From Bordetella genomosp. 13 (GTDB lineage Bacteria > Pseudomonadota > Gammaproteobacteria > Burkholderiales > Burkholderiaceae_B), in assembly GCF_007679965.1 (NCBI RefSeq), contig NZ_VEHL01000004.1, positions 310,001-374,000 of the forward strand: 64,000 nt of DNA. Reading direction: 5' to 3'. Each line of letters begins with the position of its first letter. Position 1 is the first letter of the stretch. Of this stretch, positions 53,041 through 63,302 are shown in pieces. Made by a program: the position numbers and the translations under genes. The notes under the pieces were generated by a model. It ran no database searches. It saw only the letters and a program-made list of their open reading frames with translations, and had not been told where the DNA came from.

Positions 53041-54261
53041 ATGACCCGATTCCTCCATACCGCCGACTGGCAGATCGGCCGCCAGTACGGCCAGTTCGAA
53101 CAGGAAGACGCCGCCGTCCTGGCCGAGGCGCGCTTCGACGCGGTGGCGCGCATCGCTGCGCTGGCCGCGCAGAGGAAGGTCGACGCCGTGCTGGTCGCGG
53201 GCGACGTCTTCGATACCCAGGCCGTCTCCGACCGCACCATCCGCCGCCTGTTCGGCGCGCTGCAGGCCTATACGGGCCCGTGGGTCATGATCGCCGGCAA
53301 CCACGACGCCATGCTGGCCGAAAGCGTCTGGACCCGCGCGCGCCAGCTGGACTGCATTCCCGACTACGTGCACGTCGCCGAACGCTGCGGCGTGATCGAG
53401 CTGCCCGAGGCCGGCATCGCCGTGCTGGCGGCGCCGTTGACCCAGCGCCATACCTACGACGACGTCACCCAGCCATTCGACGGCATCGACACCGCGCCCG
53501 GCCTGCTGCGCGTGGGGCTGGCCCACGGCAGCGTCGAGGGCCATCTGCCCGGCGACATCGACTCGACCAATCCCATCGCCGCCGACCGCGCCGCCCGTGC
53601 GCGGCTCGACTATCTGGCCCTGGGCGACTGGCATGGCTGCCTGTCGATCGATCCGCGCACCTGGTACGCCGGCACGCCGGAACAGGACCGCTTCCGGGGC
53701 AATGCGCCGGGCTACGTCCTCGATGTCTCCATCCCCGGCCCCGGCGCCCAGGCCGAGGTGCGGCAGGAGCCGATCGGCCGTTATCACTGGTCCTTGTGGA
53801 ACGAGCGCCTGGCCCTGGACACGGATGCCGAAGCGCTGGCCCGGCGCCTGGACGACGTGCAGTCAGAGGCCGTGCTGCGACTGGTGATCGAGGGCGAGAC
53901 CACGCTGTCCGCGTGGGATGCGCTGCAGTCCGCCATCGACCGCGCCGCGGCCCGTGCGCGGGCGCTGCTGTGCGACAGCACCGGCCTGAGCCTGGAGCCG
54001 CAGGCGGCCGACCTGGCCGCGTTGCAGGCAGGCGGCTACGTCGCCGACGTGGCCGCGCAATTGCAGGCCATGCAGCATGACGGGCCGCAGGCTGGCCAGG
54101 ATCCGGGCGGCATCGGCGCGGGCCCGGCCAGGACGGGCCAGGGCGCAATCGGCAAGGACGGCCAAGTGCAGGCCGGCCTGACGCAGGCCGAGATCGCCCG
54201 CGAAGCCCTGCGCCAATTGCTGCGCCTGCAGCGCGAAACCGGCGCGGCGGGGGCGGCATGA
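53041..54261 (+). CDS. SbcD/Mre11-like DNA repair exonuclease (YhaO type)
   Basis: A 406-residue metallophosphoesterase nuclease. Metal motifs are FLHTADWQIGRQYG (Gln in place of the usual His of DxH), VLVAGDVFDTQ, MIAGNHDAML, GLAHGSVEG and LALGDWHGCL. A capping region and a C-terminal helical part with an Ala/Gln-rich linker follow. It is expected to work with the SbcC-like ATPase next to it on DNA ends. The DWQ variant is, as I recall, usual in this YhaO-like branch. Its stop overlaps the partner ATG by four bases. Confidence 0.88.
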   Translation: MTRFLHTADWQIGRQYGQFEQEDAAVLAEARFDAVARIAALAAQRKVDAVLVAGDVFDTQAVSDRTIRRLFGALQAYTGPWVMIAGNHDAMLAESVWTRARQLDCIPDYVHVAERCGVIELPEAGIAVLAAPLTQRHTYDDVTQPFDGIDTAPGLLRVGLAHGSVEGHLPGDIDSTNPIAADRAARARLDYLALGDWHGCLSIDPRTWYAGTPEQDRFRGNAPGYVLDVSIPGPGAQAEVRQEPIGRYHWSLWNERLALDTDAEALARRLDDVQSEAVLRLVIEGETTLSAWDALQSAIDRAAARARALLCDSTGLSLEPQAADLAALQAGGYVADVAAQLQAMQHDGPQAGQDPGGIGAGPARTGQGAIGKDGQVQAGLTQAEIAREALRQLLRLQRETGAAGAA

Positions 54262-56900
54262 GGCTCGACCGCATCACGCTCGAATCCTTCCGCCGCTTTC
54301 GCGACCCCGTCGAACTGACGGACCTGCAGGACGGCCTGAACATCGTGGCCGGCCCCAACGAGGCCGGCAAGAGCACCTACGCCACCGCCATCCGGGCGGC
54401 CTTCCTGGAGCGCTACAAGACCAGCACGGTGACCGACTTCGCGCCCTGGGGCGTGTCGGGCGCGCGGCCGGGCGTGGAGCTGGCCTTCAGCCACGGCGGC
54501 CACGATTACGTGCTGCGCAAATACTTCCTGTCGCGCGCGCGCTGCGAACTGGCCATCGACGGCGGCGCGCAGCGCCTGGAAGGCGAGGAGGCCGAGAACG
54601 CGCTGGCCGCGCTGCTGGGCTTCGAGTTTCCCAATCGCGGCCAGAGCAAGCCCGAGCACGCCGGCGTGCCGGGCCTGCTGTGGATCGCGCAAGGGCAGGG
54701 GCAGGAGCTGCTGGAGCCGGCCGCGCATGCGACGACGCACCTGCGCGAGGCGCTGACGCAACTGACGGGCGAACTGGCCGCCGGCGACGGCGATCGTCTG
54801 TATGAGCGGGTGACGGCCGAACGCGCCGAGCTGCTGGACGCCCGCGGCGGCAAGCCCAAGGGCCCCTGGCGCGAAGCGGAGGAGGCTTGCGCGCAGGCCG
54901 AGCTGCGCCGCGCCGAGCTGGAGCAGGCCAAGTCGCAGCTGGACGCCGACGTCGACCGCCTGGACCGGCTGCGCGTCGAGCACGCCCGTGCCCAGCGCGA
55001 GGCGCCCTGGGTCGACCTGGAGGCCCGCGCCGCGCAGGCCCGGGACCGCCTGGCCGCCATCGCGCGCGAGCGCGACACGCTGGCCGGCCTGCGCCGCGAG
55101 CAGGACCAGGCGTCGGGCACGCTGGCGCTGCTGCGCGAGCAGGCCGCGCGCGACCAGCGCGATGTCCAGGCCCTGGCCACGCTGGATGCCCAGGTGGCCG
55201 AGGCCCGCGCGGCGGCGGCGCAGGCGGCCGAGGCAGCGGCCCGCCATGAAGAGACCGCGCGCACGTACGCCGCGCAGCTGGAACAGGCTCGCGCGCAGCT
55301 GGCCCAGGCCCAGGCCGCGGCCGCGCGGCGCGACCTGGACGAACAGATCGCCCAGCACGAGCGCGAACGCAAGCGCCTGGACGACGCCTGGGCCGAAGCC
55401 GAGCGCGTGGCCCGGCAGGGCCAGGCCTTGCAGGCCGAGCGTGTCCGCGACGAGATCGACGCCACGGAACTGGACAAGCTGCGCAAGCTGGACCAGGCGC
55501 TGTCGACCTTGCACGCCCAGCAGCAGGCCGTCGCCACCCGCGTGCGCCATCGCCTGGACCCGGGCGTGCGGATCGACCTGGGCGGCCAGCCGCTGGCGGG
55601 CGAGGGCGAGGCCCTGCTGACGGGCGCGACCGAATTGCGCATTCCCGGCGTTGGCGTCCTGGGCATCGAACCCGGTGGCAAGGACCTGCCGGCCTTGGTG
55701 GCGGAACTGGCCGCGTGCCAGGCCGAACGCGCCGCCTGTCTGGCGCGCCTGGGCATCCCCAACCTGGAAGAAGGCGAGGCACGCGCCCGCCGCCACGAGC
55801 GCAGCGGCCATGACCTGGACGCGTTGAAGCGCGAATTGAAGATCCACGCGCCGAATGGCCGTGAGGCCTTGCGGGCCTCCATCGACGAGCATGCGCTGCG
55901 CTTGGCGCGCCTGAACGAACGCCGTGCCACGCTGCACGTTGCTCTCAATTCCGCCGAAAACGGGCCAACGTCGGTGATTTCAGAGGCCGTTGCCGCGCAG
56001 GCGCAGAGCCAGGCGGAGGCCGCCGCGCGCCAGGCCGACGCCGTGCTGGCCTCGGCCCGGTCCGCGCAGGAAGCCCGGCTCGCCCAGGCGCGACTGCTCC
56101 AAACCCAATTGGATACGCTGCGCGCCGAGGCCGCCGACCCGGCCCGGCAAGCCCAGCGCGACGCCCGCGGTGCCCGCCTGGCCGACGCCCAGGAGGCTGC
56201 CGACACACTGCGCATCCGCGTCGCCCAGGCCGACGAGGCCCTGGCCCGCCAGCAGCCCGAACTGCTGGAGCAGGACCTCAAGCGCTACGAGCGCTCCGCC
56301 GCCCTGGAGCGCGAGGCCCAGCAGGCCCGCCATACCGAACTGCTGCAACTGCAGGGCAAACTGGAGCAGGCCGGCGCCCAGGGCCTGGGCGAACGCCTGG
56401 CCGAGGCGCGGGCCGACGTGGAGCGGCTGGCGCGCCGCCGTGCCGAGTTCGCGCGCCGAGCCGCCGCGCTGGACCTGCTGTGGCGGCTGTTGGGCGAACG
56501 CCGCGCGGCCGCCACCCAGCGGTTGCTGGAGCCGCTGGCGCGCCGCCTGGGCCACTACCTGAACCTGCTGCTGCCCGGCGCCCAGCTGCGTCTGGACGAG
56601 GCCTTACTGCCGGCGGGCCTGCGCCGAGGGGGCGAAGAGGACACCCTGGCGGCCCTGAGTTTCGGCACCCGCGAGCAGTTGGGCGTGCTGGCCCGTCTGG
56701 CCTACGCCGACCTGCTGCGGGAAGCCGGCCGGCCGACCCTGCTGATCCTGGACGATGCCCTGGTGCACGCCGACGAAGTCCGCCGCGACCTGATGAAACG
56801 GGCACTGTTCGATGCCGCGTCGCGCCACCAGATCCTGCTTTTCACCTGCCATCCGCAAGATTGGAAGGACATGGGGGTGCCTGTGCGACAGTTACCTTAG
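54258..56900 (+). CDS. SbcC/Rad50-like SMC-type ATPase without zinc hook (YhaN type)
   Basis: An 880-residue ABC-type ATPase. The N-terminal lobe is MRLDRITLESFRRFRDPVEL with Walker A VAGPNEAGKSTYATAIRAAF. Long Ala/Glu/Arg-rich coiled coils run over residues ~210-410 and ~480-760. The C-terminal lobe has the signature ALSFGTREQLGVLARLAYADLL and Walker B PTLLILDDALVHADEVRR. There is no CxxC zinc hook. Instead residues ~415-480 form a Gly-rich beta-type insert (LDPGVRIDLGGQPLAGEG, LRIPGVGVLGIEPGGKDLP). Together with the upstream nuclease it would process DNA ends. It overlaps that gene by four bases. Confidence 0.87.
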   Translation: MRLDRITLESFRRFRDPVELTDLQDGLNIVAGPNEAGKSTYATAIRAAFLERYKTSTVTDFAPWGVSGARPGVELAFSHGGHDYVLRKYFLSRARCELAIDGGAQRLEGEEAENALAALLGFEFPNRGQSKPEHAGVPGLLWIAQGQGQELLEPAAHATTHLREALTQLTGELAAGDGDRLYERVTAERAELLDARGGKPKGPWREAEEACAQAELRRAELEQAKSQLDADVDRLDRLRVEHARAQREAPWVDLEARAAQARDRLAAIARERDTLAGLRREQDQASGTLALLREQAARDQRDVQALATLDAQVAEARAAAAQAAEAAARHEETARTYAAQLEQARAQLAQAQAAAARRDLDEQIAQHERERKRLDDAWAEAERVARQGQALQAERVRDEIDATELDKLRKLDQALSTLHAQQQAVATRVRHRLDPGVRIDLGGQPLAGEGEALLTGATELRIPGVGVLGIEPGGKDLPALVAELAACQAERAACLARLGIPNLEEGEARARRHERSGHDLDALKRELKIHAPNGREALRASIDEHALRLARLNERRATLHVALNSAENGPTSVISEAVAAQAQSQAEAAARQADAVLASARSAQEARLAQARLLQTQLDTLRAEAADPARQAQRDARGARLADAQEAADTLRIRVAQADEALARQQPELLEQDLKRYERSAALEREAQQARHTELLQLQGKLEQAGAQGLGERLAEARADVERLARRRAEFARRAAALDLLWRLLGERRAAATQRLLEPLARRLGHYLNLLLPGAQLRLDEALLPAGLRRGGEEDTLAALSFGTREQLGVLARLAYADLLREAGRPTLLILDDALVHADEVRRDLMKRALFDAASRHQILLFTCHPQDWKDMGVPVRQLP

Positions 56901-57006
56901 GGGTGCCGAACGTGTCGTCATCACGCACGAAACGGGGCGTATTCGCCGACATCCATGCATAGCTGACAATAATCTGATATTTTCCGGGTGATACCGCCGG
57001 AGTCCC

Positions 57007-59934
57007 ATGCTTTTAGCCCTGATCCTCGTGTTGCCATTCGCCGGCAGCCTGTGTGCCGCTATGCTGCCCGCCAACGCCCGCAACGCGGAATCCTGGCTGG
57101 CCGGCATAGTGGCTTTCGGTTGCGCCGTCATCACCGCCTTGCTGTATCCGCAGATCGCGGCCGGCGAGGTCATACGCCTGGATCTGCCGTGGGCCCCCGC
57201 GCTGGGGCTGCATTTCACCCTGCGCATGGATGGCTTTGCGTGGCTGTTCACATTCATCGTGGCGGCGATGGGCACACTCGTCGTGCTGTACGCCCGCTAC
57301 TACATGTCGCCGAAGGACCCCGTTCCGCGGTTCTTCTCGTTCTTCCTGGCCTTCATGGCCGCCATGCTGGGCCTGGTGCTGTCCGGCAATCTCATCCAGC
57401 TGGTGCTCTTCTGGGAAATGACCAGCCTGGCGTCCTTCATGCTGATCGCCTACTGGCATCACCGCCAGGATGCGCGGCGCGGGGCGCGCATGTCCCTGAC
57501 CGTGACGGCGGCGGGCGGCCTCTGCCTGCTGGCCGGCGTGCTCATCCTGGGCTACATCGCCGGCAGCTACGACCTGGACGTGGTGCTGCAATCGGGCCCG
57601 CAGGTGCGCGCCGATCCCTGGTATCCGGCCGTGCTGGGCCTGATCGCGCTGGGCGCGCTGACCAAGAGCGCGCAGTTCCCGTTCCAGTTCTGGCTGCCCA
57701 ACGCCATGGCCGCGCCCACGCCGGTGTCTGCCTTCCTGCACTCGGCCACCATGGTGAAGGCCGGCGTGTTCCTGCTGGCGCGCTTCTGGCCCGTGCTGGC
57801 CGGCACCGAGGAATGGTTCTGGATCATCGGCGGGGCGGGGCTGTGCTCGCTGGTGCTGGGTGCGTATGCCGCCATCTTCCAGCGCGACATGAAGGGCGTG
57901 CTGGCGTATTCAACCATCAGCCATCTCGGGCTCATCACGCTGCTGCTGGGACTGAACAGCTCGTTGGGCCTGGTGGCGGCGATCTTCCACATGGTCAACC
58001 ATGCCACTTTCAAGGCCTCGCTGTTCATGGCGGCCGGCATCGTCGACCATGAAACCGGCACGCGCGACGTCACGCGGCTCAGCGGCCTGTACCGCGCCAT
58101 GCCCATCACGGCCATCCTGGCCATGGTGGCGGCGGCGTCGATGGCGGGCGTGCCGCTGCTCAACGGCTTCATCTCGAAAGAGATGTTCTTCGCCGAGACC
58201 ACCTTCGTCAGCGGCGACTGGGCGGTGCAGATCGGGCTGCCGGCGCTGGCCACGCTGGCCGGCGCCTTCAGCGTGGCGTATTCTCTGCGCTTCATCGTGC
58301 AGGTGTTCTTCGGCCCGGCGCCGTCGGAAGACCTGCCGCGCGCGCCGCACGAGCCGCCGTACTGGATGCTGCTGCCCAGCGCGCTGCTGGTGTGCACCTG
58401 CCTGGTGGTCGGCGTGCTGCCGGCCTTTACGGTGGGACCGTTCCTGGAACTGGCCGCGCGCAGCGTGCTGGGCGACGCCATGCCCGAGTACGACCTGGCC
58501 GTGTGGCACGGCTTCAACCTGCCGCTGATCATGAGCCTGCTGGCGCTGGGCGTCGGCATCGTGCTGTATCTGGTGCTGCGCGCGCACCAGCGCCGCCATC
58601 CGGGCCGCGTGCCGTTCATCTACCGTTTGGACGGCCTGCGCACCTTCGAATTCCTGCTCGAGGCCGCCAGCCTGGGTTCCAGCTGGCTGTTGCGCCATGT
58701 GTCGTCGACGCGCCTGCAGGTGCAGATGCTGCTGATCGTGCTGGGCACGCTGCTGGTGGCCTGGCTGCCGCTGCATGCCGGCGGATGGCTGGCCGGCGGC
58801 ATGGCGCCGTCGATGCCCGATCCGGCCTTCCTGGCCCTGTGGGTGGTGGGCGGCACGTGCGCGTTGGGTGCGGCCTACCAGGCCAAATACCACCGCCTGG
58901 CCTCGCTGACGCTGGCCGGCGCCGCCGGGCTTGCGGTCTGTCTCACGTTCGTCTGGTTCTCGGCTCCCGACCTGGCGCTGACGCAGCTGGCCGTCGAGGT
59001 CGCCACGGCGGTGCTGCTGCTGCTGGGCCTGCGCTGGCTGCCGCGCCGGGTGGAAGACATGGGCGCCGAGGGCGGCAAGGGCGGCCGCGCCCGCCTGCGA
59101 CGCGTACGCGACCTGGCGCTGGCCGTGCTGGCCGGCACGGGCATGGCCGCGCTGACCTACGCCATGCTGACCCGTCCCATCGGCGACACCATCTCGGCCT
59201 TCTTCGTGCGCAACGCGCTGCCCGAAGGGGGCGGCACCAACGTGGTCAACGTCATCCTGGTGGACTTCCGCGGCTTCGACACGCTGGGCGAGATCACCGT
59301 GCTGGGCATCGTCGCCCTGACGGTGTACGCGCTGCTGCGCCGCTTCCGCCCCGCGCCCGAGAGCGTGGCCGTGCCGCGCCAGCAGTACGACCAGGACGGC
59401 CGCGCGGCCGAGAAGCTGACCGACCTGCGGCGTCCCATTCCCGACGGCTTCATGATGGTGCCCGCCGTGCTGGCGCGCCTGGTGCTGCCCATCGCGGCGC
59501 TGGTGTCGGTGTACCTGCTGCTGCGCGGCCACAACCAGCCCGGCGGCGGTTTCGTGGGCGGCCTCATCATGGCCACCTCGGTCATCCTGCAATACATGGT
59601 GGGCGGCGTGCACTGGGTCGAGTCGCGCAGCCGCCTCAATCCGCAGTACTGGCTGGGCCTGGGCCTGCTGGCCGCCGGCAGCGCCGCGCTGATGGCATGG
59701 CTGGCCGGCCGACCGTTCATGTCGGCGCTGGCGGCGGACCTGCCGCTGCCGGTGATCGGCAAGGTGCACATCTCGACCGTGCTGCTGTTCGACCTGGGTG
59801 TGTACATGCTGGTGGTGGGCGCCACGGTGCTGGTGCTGGTGGCGCTGGCCCACCAATCGCTGCGCGCGCAGCGCAGGGCGGCGGCCGAGGCCCAGGCCAC
59901 GGCGCAACCCGCGACCGAGGGGGGCCAGGCATGA
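57007..59934 (+). CDS. mrpA: Mrp-type Na+/H+ antiporter subunit A fused to subunit B
   Basis: A 975-residue membrane protein. Residues ~1-800 are MrpA, related to NuoL, with [31 protein letters not shown] ([20 protein letters not shown]) and [16 protein letters not shown]. Residues ~815-955 are a MrpB domain ([47 protein letters not shown]). It exchanges sodium or potassium for protons and maintains cytosolic pH. The A-B fusion is the PhaAB arrangement seen in rhizobia and many betaproteobacteria. The ATG follows CGGAG. It begins a tightly packed operon. Confidence 0.95.
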   Translation: MLLALILVLPFAGSLCAAMLPANARNAESWLAGIVAFGCAVITALLYPQIAAGEVIRLDLPWAPALGLHFTLRMDGFAWLFTFIVAAMGTLVVLYARYYMSPKDPVPRFFSFFLAFMAAMLGLVLSGNLIQLVLFWEMTSLASFMLIAYWHHRQDARRGARMSLTVTAAGGLCLLAGVLILGYIAGSYDLDVVLQSGPQVRADPWYPAVLGLIALGALTKSAQFPFQFWLPNAMAAPTPVSAFLHSATMVKAGVFLLARFWPVLAGTEEWFWIIGGAGLCSLVLGAYAAIFQRDMKGVLAYSTISHLGLITLLLGLNSSLGLVAAIFHMVNHATFKASLFMAAGIVDHETGTRDVTRLSGLYRAMPITAILAMVAAASMAGVPLLNGFISKEMFFAETTFVSGDWAVQIGLPALATLAGAFSVAYSLRFIVQVFFGPAPSEDLPRAPHEPPYWMLLPSALLVCTCLVVGVLPAFTVGPFLELAARSVLGDAMPEYDLAVWHGFNLPLIMSLLALGVGIVLYLVLRAHQRRHPGRVPFIYRLDGLRTFEFLLEAASLGSSWLLRHVSSTRLQVQMLLIVLGTLLVAWLPLHAGGWLAGGMAPSMPDPAFLALWVVGGTCALGAAYQAKYHRLASLTLAGAAGLAVCLTFVWFSAPDLALTQLAVEVATAVLLLLGLRWLPRRVEDMGAEGGKGGRARLRRVRDLALAVLAGTGMAALTYAMLTRPIGDTISAFFVRNALPEGGGTNVVNVILVDFRGFDTLGEITVLGIVALTVYALLRRFRPAPESVAVPRQQYDQDGRAAEKLTDLRRPIPDGFMMVPAVLARLVLPIAALVSVYLLLRGHNQPGGGFVGGLIMATSVILQYMVGGVHWVESRSRLNPQYWLGLGLLAAGSAALMAWLAGRPFMSALAADLPLPVIGKVHISTVLLFDLGVYMLVVGATVLVLVALAHQSLRAQRRAAAEAQATAQPATEGGQA

Positions 59935-59995
59935 AACCCTTCTCGCGTTCACGGCCCTTCGACGGGGCCTCCCGCAACGATCCGGCGGAGCCGAC

Positions 59996-60340
59996 ATGGA
60001 AGTAATCTACGCAATCGCGATCGGCGTGCTGGCGGGTTCGGGGGTGTGGCTGGTGCTGCGTCCGCGCACCTTCCAGGTCATCATGGGCCTGTCCCTGCTG
60101 TCCTACGCGGTCAACCTCTTCATCTTCGGCATGGGCCGCCTGACCGTCGGCCGCCCGCCGGTGGTCGACCCGGCCGTGCCCGTCGATCCGGCCACCCTGG
60201 CCGACCCCATGCCGCAGGCCCTGGTGCTGACCGCCATCGTCATCGGCTTCGCCACCACCGCGCTGTTCCTGGTGGTGCTGCTGGCCTCGCGCGGACTGAC
60301 GGGCACCGACCACGTCGATGGACGGGAGCCGCGATCTTGA
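59996..60340 (+). CDS. mrpC: Mrp-type Na+/H+ antiporter subunit C
   Basis: A 114-residue NuoK-like protein with three transmembrane helices: IYAIAIGVLAGSGVWLVL, VIMGLSLLSYAVNLFIFGMG and LVLTAIVIGFATTALFLVVLL. These match MrpC/MnhC. The ATG at 59996 follows CGGAG, 61 bases after the A-B fusion. It forms part of the membrane arm of the complex. Its stop overlaps the subunit D start by one base. Confidence 0.95.
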   Translation: MEVIYAIAIGVLAGSGVWLVLRPRTFQVIMGLSLLSYAVNLFIFGMGRLTVGRPPVVDPAVPVDPATLADPMPQALVLTAIVIGFATTALFLVVLLASRGLTGTDHVDGREPRS

Positions 60341-61977
60341 TGTCCCTGCTGTTGACGCATCTTCCCATTCTGCCCATCGCCATCCCGCTGCTGGCGGGGG
60401 CGGCCATGATGTTGATTCCCGACGCGCAGCGCGCCCTGCGCGGGGCGATCGGCGTGGGCGCCGTGCTGCTGCAGCTGGCCAGCGCCATCGCGTTGCTGGC
60501 GCTGGCGGGCGACAGCCTGGGGCAGGGCCCGTGGCCCACCGGCATCGGCGTCTACCTGCTGGGCGACTGGCCGGCGCCGTTCGGCATCGTGCTGGTCGTC
60601 GACCGGCTGGCGGCCGTCATGCTGGCGCTGACCGCCGTGCTGGGCCTGGCCGCGCTGGTCTACTCGCTGCCGCGCTGGGAACGCTCGGGCGTGCACTTCC
60701 ACCCGCTGTTCCAGTTCCTGCTGATGGGCCTGAACGGCGCCTTCCTGACGGGCGACCTGTTCAACCTGTTCGTGTTCTTCGAGGTGCTGCTGGCCGCGTC
60801 CTACGGCTTGCTGCTGCACGGCTCGGGCATGGCGCGGGTGGGGGCGGGGCTGCACTACATCGCCGTCAACCTGGTGGCCTCGTTCCTGCTGCTGATCAGC
60901 ATCGCTCTCATCTATGGCGTCACGGGCACGTTGAACCTGGCCGACCTGGCTTTGCGCGCGGGCGCGCTGACGGGCGGCGACCGCCATCTGTTCGAGGCCG
61001 GCGCGGCGGTCCTGGGCGTGGCCTTTCTGGTCAAGGCCGGCGCGTGGCCCCTGAACTTCTGGCTGGTGCGCGGCTATTCCGCCGCCGGTGCGCCGGTCGG
61101 GGCGGTGTTCTGCATCATGACCAAGATCGGCATCTATGCGCTGCTGCGCATCGGTTCGCTGCTGCTGCCCACGGGAGCGCCCGCCGCGTTCAGCCTCGAC
61201 TGGATGTATGCCGCGGGCCTGGCCACGCTGCTGTTCGGCGCCATCGGCATCCTGGCCACGCAGCAGATGAACCAGCTGGCCGGCTATTGCGTGATCGTGT
61301 CGGCCGGCACGCTGCTGACTGCGCTCGGCATGCCGGGCGTCACGCTGACGGGGCCGGCGCTGTTCTACCTCATCAGCTCGGTGCTGGCCACGGCCGCGCT
61401 GTTCATGCTGGCCGAGCTGATCGAACGCACGCAGGCGTTCGGCGCCAACGTGCTGGCGGTCACCATGGACGCGTTCCACCTGGACGATCCACTGTCCGAG
61501 AACCGCTCCGACGACGTGGTGGGCCGCGCCATTCCGGCTGCCATGGCGTTCCTGGGCCTGGGCTTCGTTTCGTGCGCGCTGCTGGTCACGGGCCTGCCTC
61601 CGCTGTCGGGCTTCGTGGCGAAGCTGTCGCTGCTGTCGGCCGCGGTGTCGGCGGCCAACGATCAGGTGCGTCACATGGACGCGTGGATTCTCGTGGCGGG
61701 CGTGCTGGTCTCCGGGCTGGCGGGCATCGTCACCTTCGGCCGCGTGGGCATCCGCATTTTCTGGAGCGCCGACGACCGCACTACGCCGCGGCTGCGCTGG
61801 AGCGAGGCGGGCCCGGTGGCCGTGTTGATCCTGCTGTGCGTGGCCCTGTCGGCGGGCGCCGGGCCGGTGTCGGCCTACCTGGATGCCGCTGCGCAGTCGC
61901 TGGACCAGCCGTCGGCCTACATCGAGGCCGTGCTGGCGCAGTTGCCGGTGCGTGCGCTGGGCGGGGGAGGCCACTGA
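60340..61977 (+). CDS. mrpD: Mrp-type Na+/H+ antiporter subunit D
   Basis: A 545-residue NuoM/N-like subunit with about fourteen helices. Conserved parts include FLTGDLFNLFVFFEVLLAAS with the helix 5 glutamate, AFLVKAGAWPLNFWLVRGYS with the proton-path lysine and VTGLPPLSGFVAKLSLL. With subunit A it forms the ion-translocating core. Start ATG 60340 overlaps the C stop (TGATG). It is about 50 residues longer than many MrpD proteins, partly through the loop FHLDDPLSENRSDDVVG. Confidence 0.95.
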   Translation: MSLLLTHLPILPIAIPLLAGAAMMLIPDAQRALRGAIGVGAVLLQLASAIALLALAGDSLGQGPWPTGIGVYLLGDWPAPFGIVLVVDRLAAVMLALTAVLGLAALVYSLPRWERSGVHFHPLFQFLLMGLNGAFLTGDLFNLFVFFEVLLAASYGLLLHGSGMARVGAGLHYIAVNLVASFLLLISIALIYGVTGTLNLADLALRAGALTGGDRHLFEAGAAVLGVAFLVKAGAWPLNFWLVRGYSAAGAPVGAVFCIMTKIGIYALLRIGSLLLPTGAPAAFSLDWMYAAGLATLLFGAIGILATQQMNQLAGYCVIVSAGTLLTALGMPGVTLTGPALFYLISSVLATAALFMLAELIERTQAFGANVLAVTMDAFHLDDPLSENRSDDVVGRAIPAAMAFLGLGFVSCALLVTGLPPLSGFVAKLSLLSAAVSAANDQVRHMDAWILVAGVLVSGLAGIVTFGRVGIRIFWSADDRTTPRLRWSEAGPVAVLILLCVALSAGAGPVSAYLDAAAQSLDQPSAYIEAVLAQLPVRALGGGGH

Positions 61978-62456
61978 TGCGCCGCGACCAACTCTTCATC
62001 CTTCCGCTGTTCCTGCTGGTGCTGTGGCTGGTGCTGAACCAGTCGCTGTCGGCCGGGCAGGTCGTGCTGGGCGCTGGCCTGGCCATCTGGCTGGCGTGGG
62101 CCTCGCTGCGGCTGCGCCCGCTGGGCAGCCGCCCGCGGCGCCTGTGGCGCCTGGCGCCGCTCAGCGCGCGCATGGTGCTGGAGATCGTCAAGTCCAACAT
62201 CGCCGTCGCCAAGCTGATCTGGCGTCCGGGCCGCGAACTGACGCCGGGTTTCATCACCGTGCCGCTGCGCCTGCGCGACCCGCACGGGCTGGCCGTGCTG
62301 GTCTGCTGCCTGACCTACACGCCGGGCACCGTGGTGGTCGACCTCAAGCGCGGCCAGAGCGTGACGCTGCACGTGCTCGACCTGCAGAACGAAGAGGAGT
62401 GGGTGGAGCTGATCCAGCAGCGCTACGAGCGCACCCTGATGGAGGTCTTCGAATGA
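61977..62456 (+). CDS. mrpE: Mrp-type Na+/H+ antiporter subunit E
   Basis: A 159-residue subunit with two N-terminal helices (LFILPLFLLVLWLVLNQSLS, GQVVLGAGLAIWLAWASL) and the conserved cytosolic part IVKSNIAVAKLIWRPGRELTPGFI and LTYTPGTVVVDL, diagnostic of MrpE. Start overlaps the D stop by one base and stop overlaps F by four. Confidence 0.95.
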   Translation: MRRDQLFILPLFLLVLWLVLNQSLSAGQVVLGAGLAIWLAWASLRLRPLGSRPRRLWRLAPLSARMVLEIVKSNIAVAKLIWRPGRELTPGFITVPLRLRDPHGLAVLVCCLTYTPGTVVVDLKRGQSVTLHVLDLQNEEEWVELIQQRYERTLMEVFE

Positions 62457-62734
62457 ACACGATGCTTTTCTGGGCCGCCTGGTTCGCGCTGCTGTGCTTC
62501 GTGGCGGGCATGGGCTTCGCCGCGTTCCGCATGCTGCGCGGGCCCACGGCGCAAGACCGCGTGCTGGCGCTGGACGCCTTCTACATCAACGGCATGCTGG
62601 CCATGCTGGCCCTGGGCGTGCGCTCCGGCGCCGAGGTGTACTTCGACGTGGCGCTGCTGATAGGCCTGTTCGGCTTCGTCGGTTCCACCGCCATGGCCAA
62701 GTTCCTGCTGCGCGGCGAGGTGATCGAGCCATGA
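62453..62734 (+). CDS. mrpF: Mrp-type Na+/H+ antiporter subunit F
   Basis: A 93-residue three-helix protein. FRMLRGPTAQDRVLALDAFYING is the MrpF signature, with Asp in the middle helix near the proposed ion path. It overlaps E and G by four bases each (ATGA), so translation of the last three subunits is coupled. Confidence 0.95.
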   Translation: MNTMLFWAAWFALLCFVAGMGFAAFRMLRGPTAQDRVLALDAFYINGMLAMLALGVRSGAEVYFDVALLIGLFGFVGSTAMAKFLLRGEVIEP

Positions 62735-63081
62735 ACGACATCCCGCTCTGGGCCTCCATACCGGCCTCCGTCCTGCTGGTGCTGTCGGGCCTGCTGGCCC
62801 TGACGGGCTCGTCCGGCCTGGTGCGCTTTCGCACCTTCGTCACGCGCATCCATGCGCCCACGCTGGGCTCGACGCTGGGCGCGATGTGCATGCTGCTGGC
62901 CTCCGCCCTGGTGTTTTCCGCGCAGTCAGGCCGCTTCGTGTTCCACGAGATCGTCATCGCGCTGCTGCTGCTGCTGACCTCGCCGGTGACGGCCATGCTG
63001 CTGATGCGCGCGTCCGTCTACCGCACGCGGCGCCGCGAGGACATCGAGGCCGAGGCGGCGAAGAAGGCGGAGGGGAAATAG
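62731..63081 (+). CDS. mrpG: Mrp-type Na+/H+ antiporter subunit G
   Basis: A 116-residue three-helix protein with LTGSSGLVRFRTFVTRIHAPTLGSTLG, the MrpG hallmark (LP..RLHAPTK..T-like), and a charged C-terminal tail (RRREDIEAEAAKKAEGK). It is the last gene of the operon, followed by a strong intrinsic terminator 43 bases later. Confidence 0.95.
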   Translation: MNDIPLWASIPASVLLVLSGLLALTGSSGLVRFRTFVTRIHAPTLGSTLGAMCMLLASALVFSAQSGRFVFHEIVIALLLLLTSPVTAMLLMRASVYRTRRREDIEAEAAKKAEGK

Positions 63082-63123
63082 GTTTCGGCCGGCAGGCCAG
63101 GCTGGCGCACCCACGGCAATCCC

Positions 63124-63162
63124 AAGGCGCGACGGATATCTCATCCGTCGCGCCTTGTCTTT
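63124..63162 (+). terminator. Intrinsic terminator of the mrp operon
   Basis: AAGGCGCGACGGAT (63124-63137) pairs perfectly with ATCCGTCGCGCCTT (63143-63156) over 14 bases around a five-base loop, and GTCTTT follows. It ends the seven-domain mrp operon. Confidence 0.92.
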
Positions 63163-63302
63163 ATGGAATAGCGTCCCCTATTTACGGTTTAGCGGGGCTT
63201 GTTACATTTTCAGGGGACCTCATCGCCGCAATCCCGTACCGTATGTCGGGTGAGTATTGCGGCGGACATCCTGTCCCGCCGACGGTTATTCAGGAGGGAT
63301 CC

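Noticed and set aside
57910..59997. Open frame of 695 codons on the minus strand across mrpA
   Set aside because: His/Gln/Arg-rich antisense shadow of the antiporter gene. The sense strand has clear family motifs throughout.
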